From Lachnospiraceae bacterium (GTDB lineage: Bacteria; Bacillota; Clostridia; Lachnospirales; Lachnospiraceae), in contig SVEF01000007.1 in assembly GCA_015057585.1 (NCBI GenBank), positions 1 through 64,000 of the forward strand: a stretch of DNA of 64,000 nt, given 5' to 3'. This document shows positions 63,460 through 64,000 of this stretch, piece by piece. Under the pieces are notes generated by a model that saw nothing but the letters and a program-made list of their open reading frames with translations, was not told where the DNA came from and made no database searches. Position numbers and translations under genes: made by a program. Each line of letters begins with the position of its first letter. The stretch's first letter is position 1.

Positions 63460-64000
63460 ATGAAACTGTTTGACAAACTGTTTAAAAAGAAGAAACGAGA
63501 GGAACAGAAGGCGCAGGAAACACAGGGACTTACCTTGAAAGAGGGAGCGTATCATACCCCGGAGGAGCGTGCGGCTTTTGTAAAGAACTGCTGTGATATT
63601 ATCCATGAGGCAAGACGGCAGAACCTGGAGGCGAAGAAGGAATATGAAGTGGTGACTTCGTATCTTGCAGATATCCAGAGGATTGACATGTTACCTGCCC
63701 AGGCGCGACACTCTGTGACAGAAAGTGCAAGGCGGGTTGTAAACTTAAATCTGGAGCGTCAGAAAATGCAGAAAGTTCCGCCAAAGATTACGATTGCCCA
63801 GAGAAATGCCCTGGAGCCGTATGAAGATACGATTCTTGAGGAAATCCGTGCTATGGAGGAAAGTGAGGAATATCTCGGAAAGATTAATTCCGATTTGCGT
63901 CAGCTGGAAAGTGAAAAAGCGTCCCTTGATTATGAACTGGAAGATATTATGTCGCGGGATGAAAAGGGCAGAAAGTTACTTGCAGTCGCAACGGGATTTA
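63460..64000 (+). CDS. Coiled-coil protein, 3' cut by window end
   Basis: The first 180 residues are visible and the frame stays open to the last base. It starts MKLFDKLFKKKKREEQK, an amphipathic basic helix that could bind membrane, then HTPEERAAFVKNCCDIIHEARRQ and long charged coiled-coil stretches (about 60-100 and 130-170). GGGGAGA lies seven bases before the ATG at 63460, 17 bases after the TPR gene, so it belongs to the same operon. The family cannot be named from this fragment. Confidence 0.75.
   Translation, partial: MKLFDKLFKKKKREEQKAQETQGLTLKEGAYHTPEERAAFVKNCCDIIHEARRQNLEAKKEYEVVTSYLADIQRIDMLPAQARHSVTESARRVVNLNLERQKMQKVPPKITIAQRNALEPYEDTILEEIRAMEESEEYLGKINSDLRQLESEKASLDYELEDIMSRDEKGRKLLAVATGF

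Overview
The window reads as chromosomal DNA of a plant-fibre-degrading Clostridia, most likely a Lachnospiraceae gut or rumen bacterium (Butyrivibrio/Roseburia-like). Reasons: moderate GC, strong Shine-Dalgarno sites, Gram-positive regulatory RNAs (a TPP riboswitch before thiT, a tryptophan T-box before trpS), a fused secDF, lipoprotein sugar-binding proteins with Thr/Pro-rich linkers, and families I know mainly from Lachnospiraceae (DUF5696, DUF5716, DUF5717). No rRNA, tRNA, insertion sequence, phage or CRISPR array was seen.

Region 1 (1-34.4 kb) is a Gram-positive xylan/arabinoglucuronoxylan utilisation locus. The enzyme block (0.15-13.3 kb) holds an SGNH esterase, a GH2, a secreted GH43 arabinofuranosidase lipoprotein, a membrane-anchored CBM22-GH10 xylanase, a GH3 beta-xylosidase/glucosidase and a GH67 alpha-glucuronidase. 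After a terminator and a strong promoter comes a transport block (13.7-28.8 kb) with two sugar ABC importers (two binding proteins, four permeases, no ATPase). Between the importers lie three membrane-associated genes: a propeller-TPR protein, a YIP1 protein and a DUF5696 protein. The block ends with a tandem pair of U32-peptidase-like cysteine proteins. A convergent AraC regulator-GH5 lipoprotein unit and a GH115 alpha-glucuronidase follow. The likely division of labour is that surface xylanase and arabinofuranosidase cut the polymer, the importers take up decorated oligosaccharides, and cytoplasmic GH67, GH115, GH3, GH2 and esterase finish them.

Region 2 (34.5-47.3 kb) is mostly housekeeping and signalling: a chemotaxis receptor, thiT with its riboswitch, helD, a small LPD3-like protein, T-box-trpS-HAD phosphatase-Ser/Thr kinase in a tight unit, a PH/SHOCT protein, two helix-turn-helix proteins and a PD-(D/E)XK-like protein that may start at ACG.

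Region 3 (47.4-56.6 kb) starts with an intergenic 70-bp tandem repeat rich in hairpins. A coiled-coil gene follows, then the most striking gene in the window: one reading frame joining a cytoplasmic GH127-type arabinofuranosidase, a transmembrane helix and an extracellular GH25 muramidase. mutY, secDF and a one-TM protein come next.

Region 4 (56.7-64 kb, open at the right edge) is an uncharacterised cluster: a one-TM protein with a Pro/Thr-rich stalk, a 1202-residue DUF5717 protein, a DUF5716 Hsp70/actin-like ATPase, a TPR protein and a coiled-coil protein cut by the window end. With the GH127-TM-GH25 fusion it is the best candidate here for an undescribed system.
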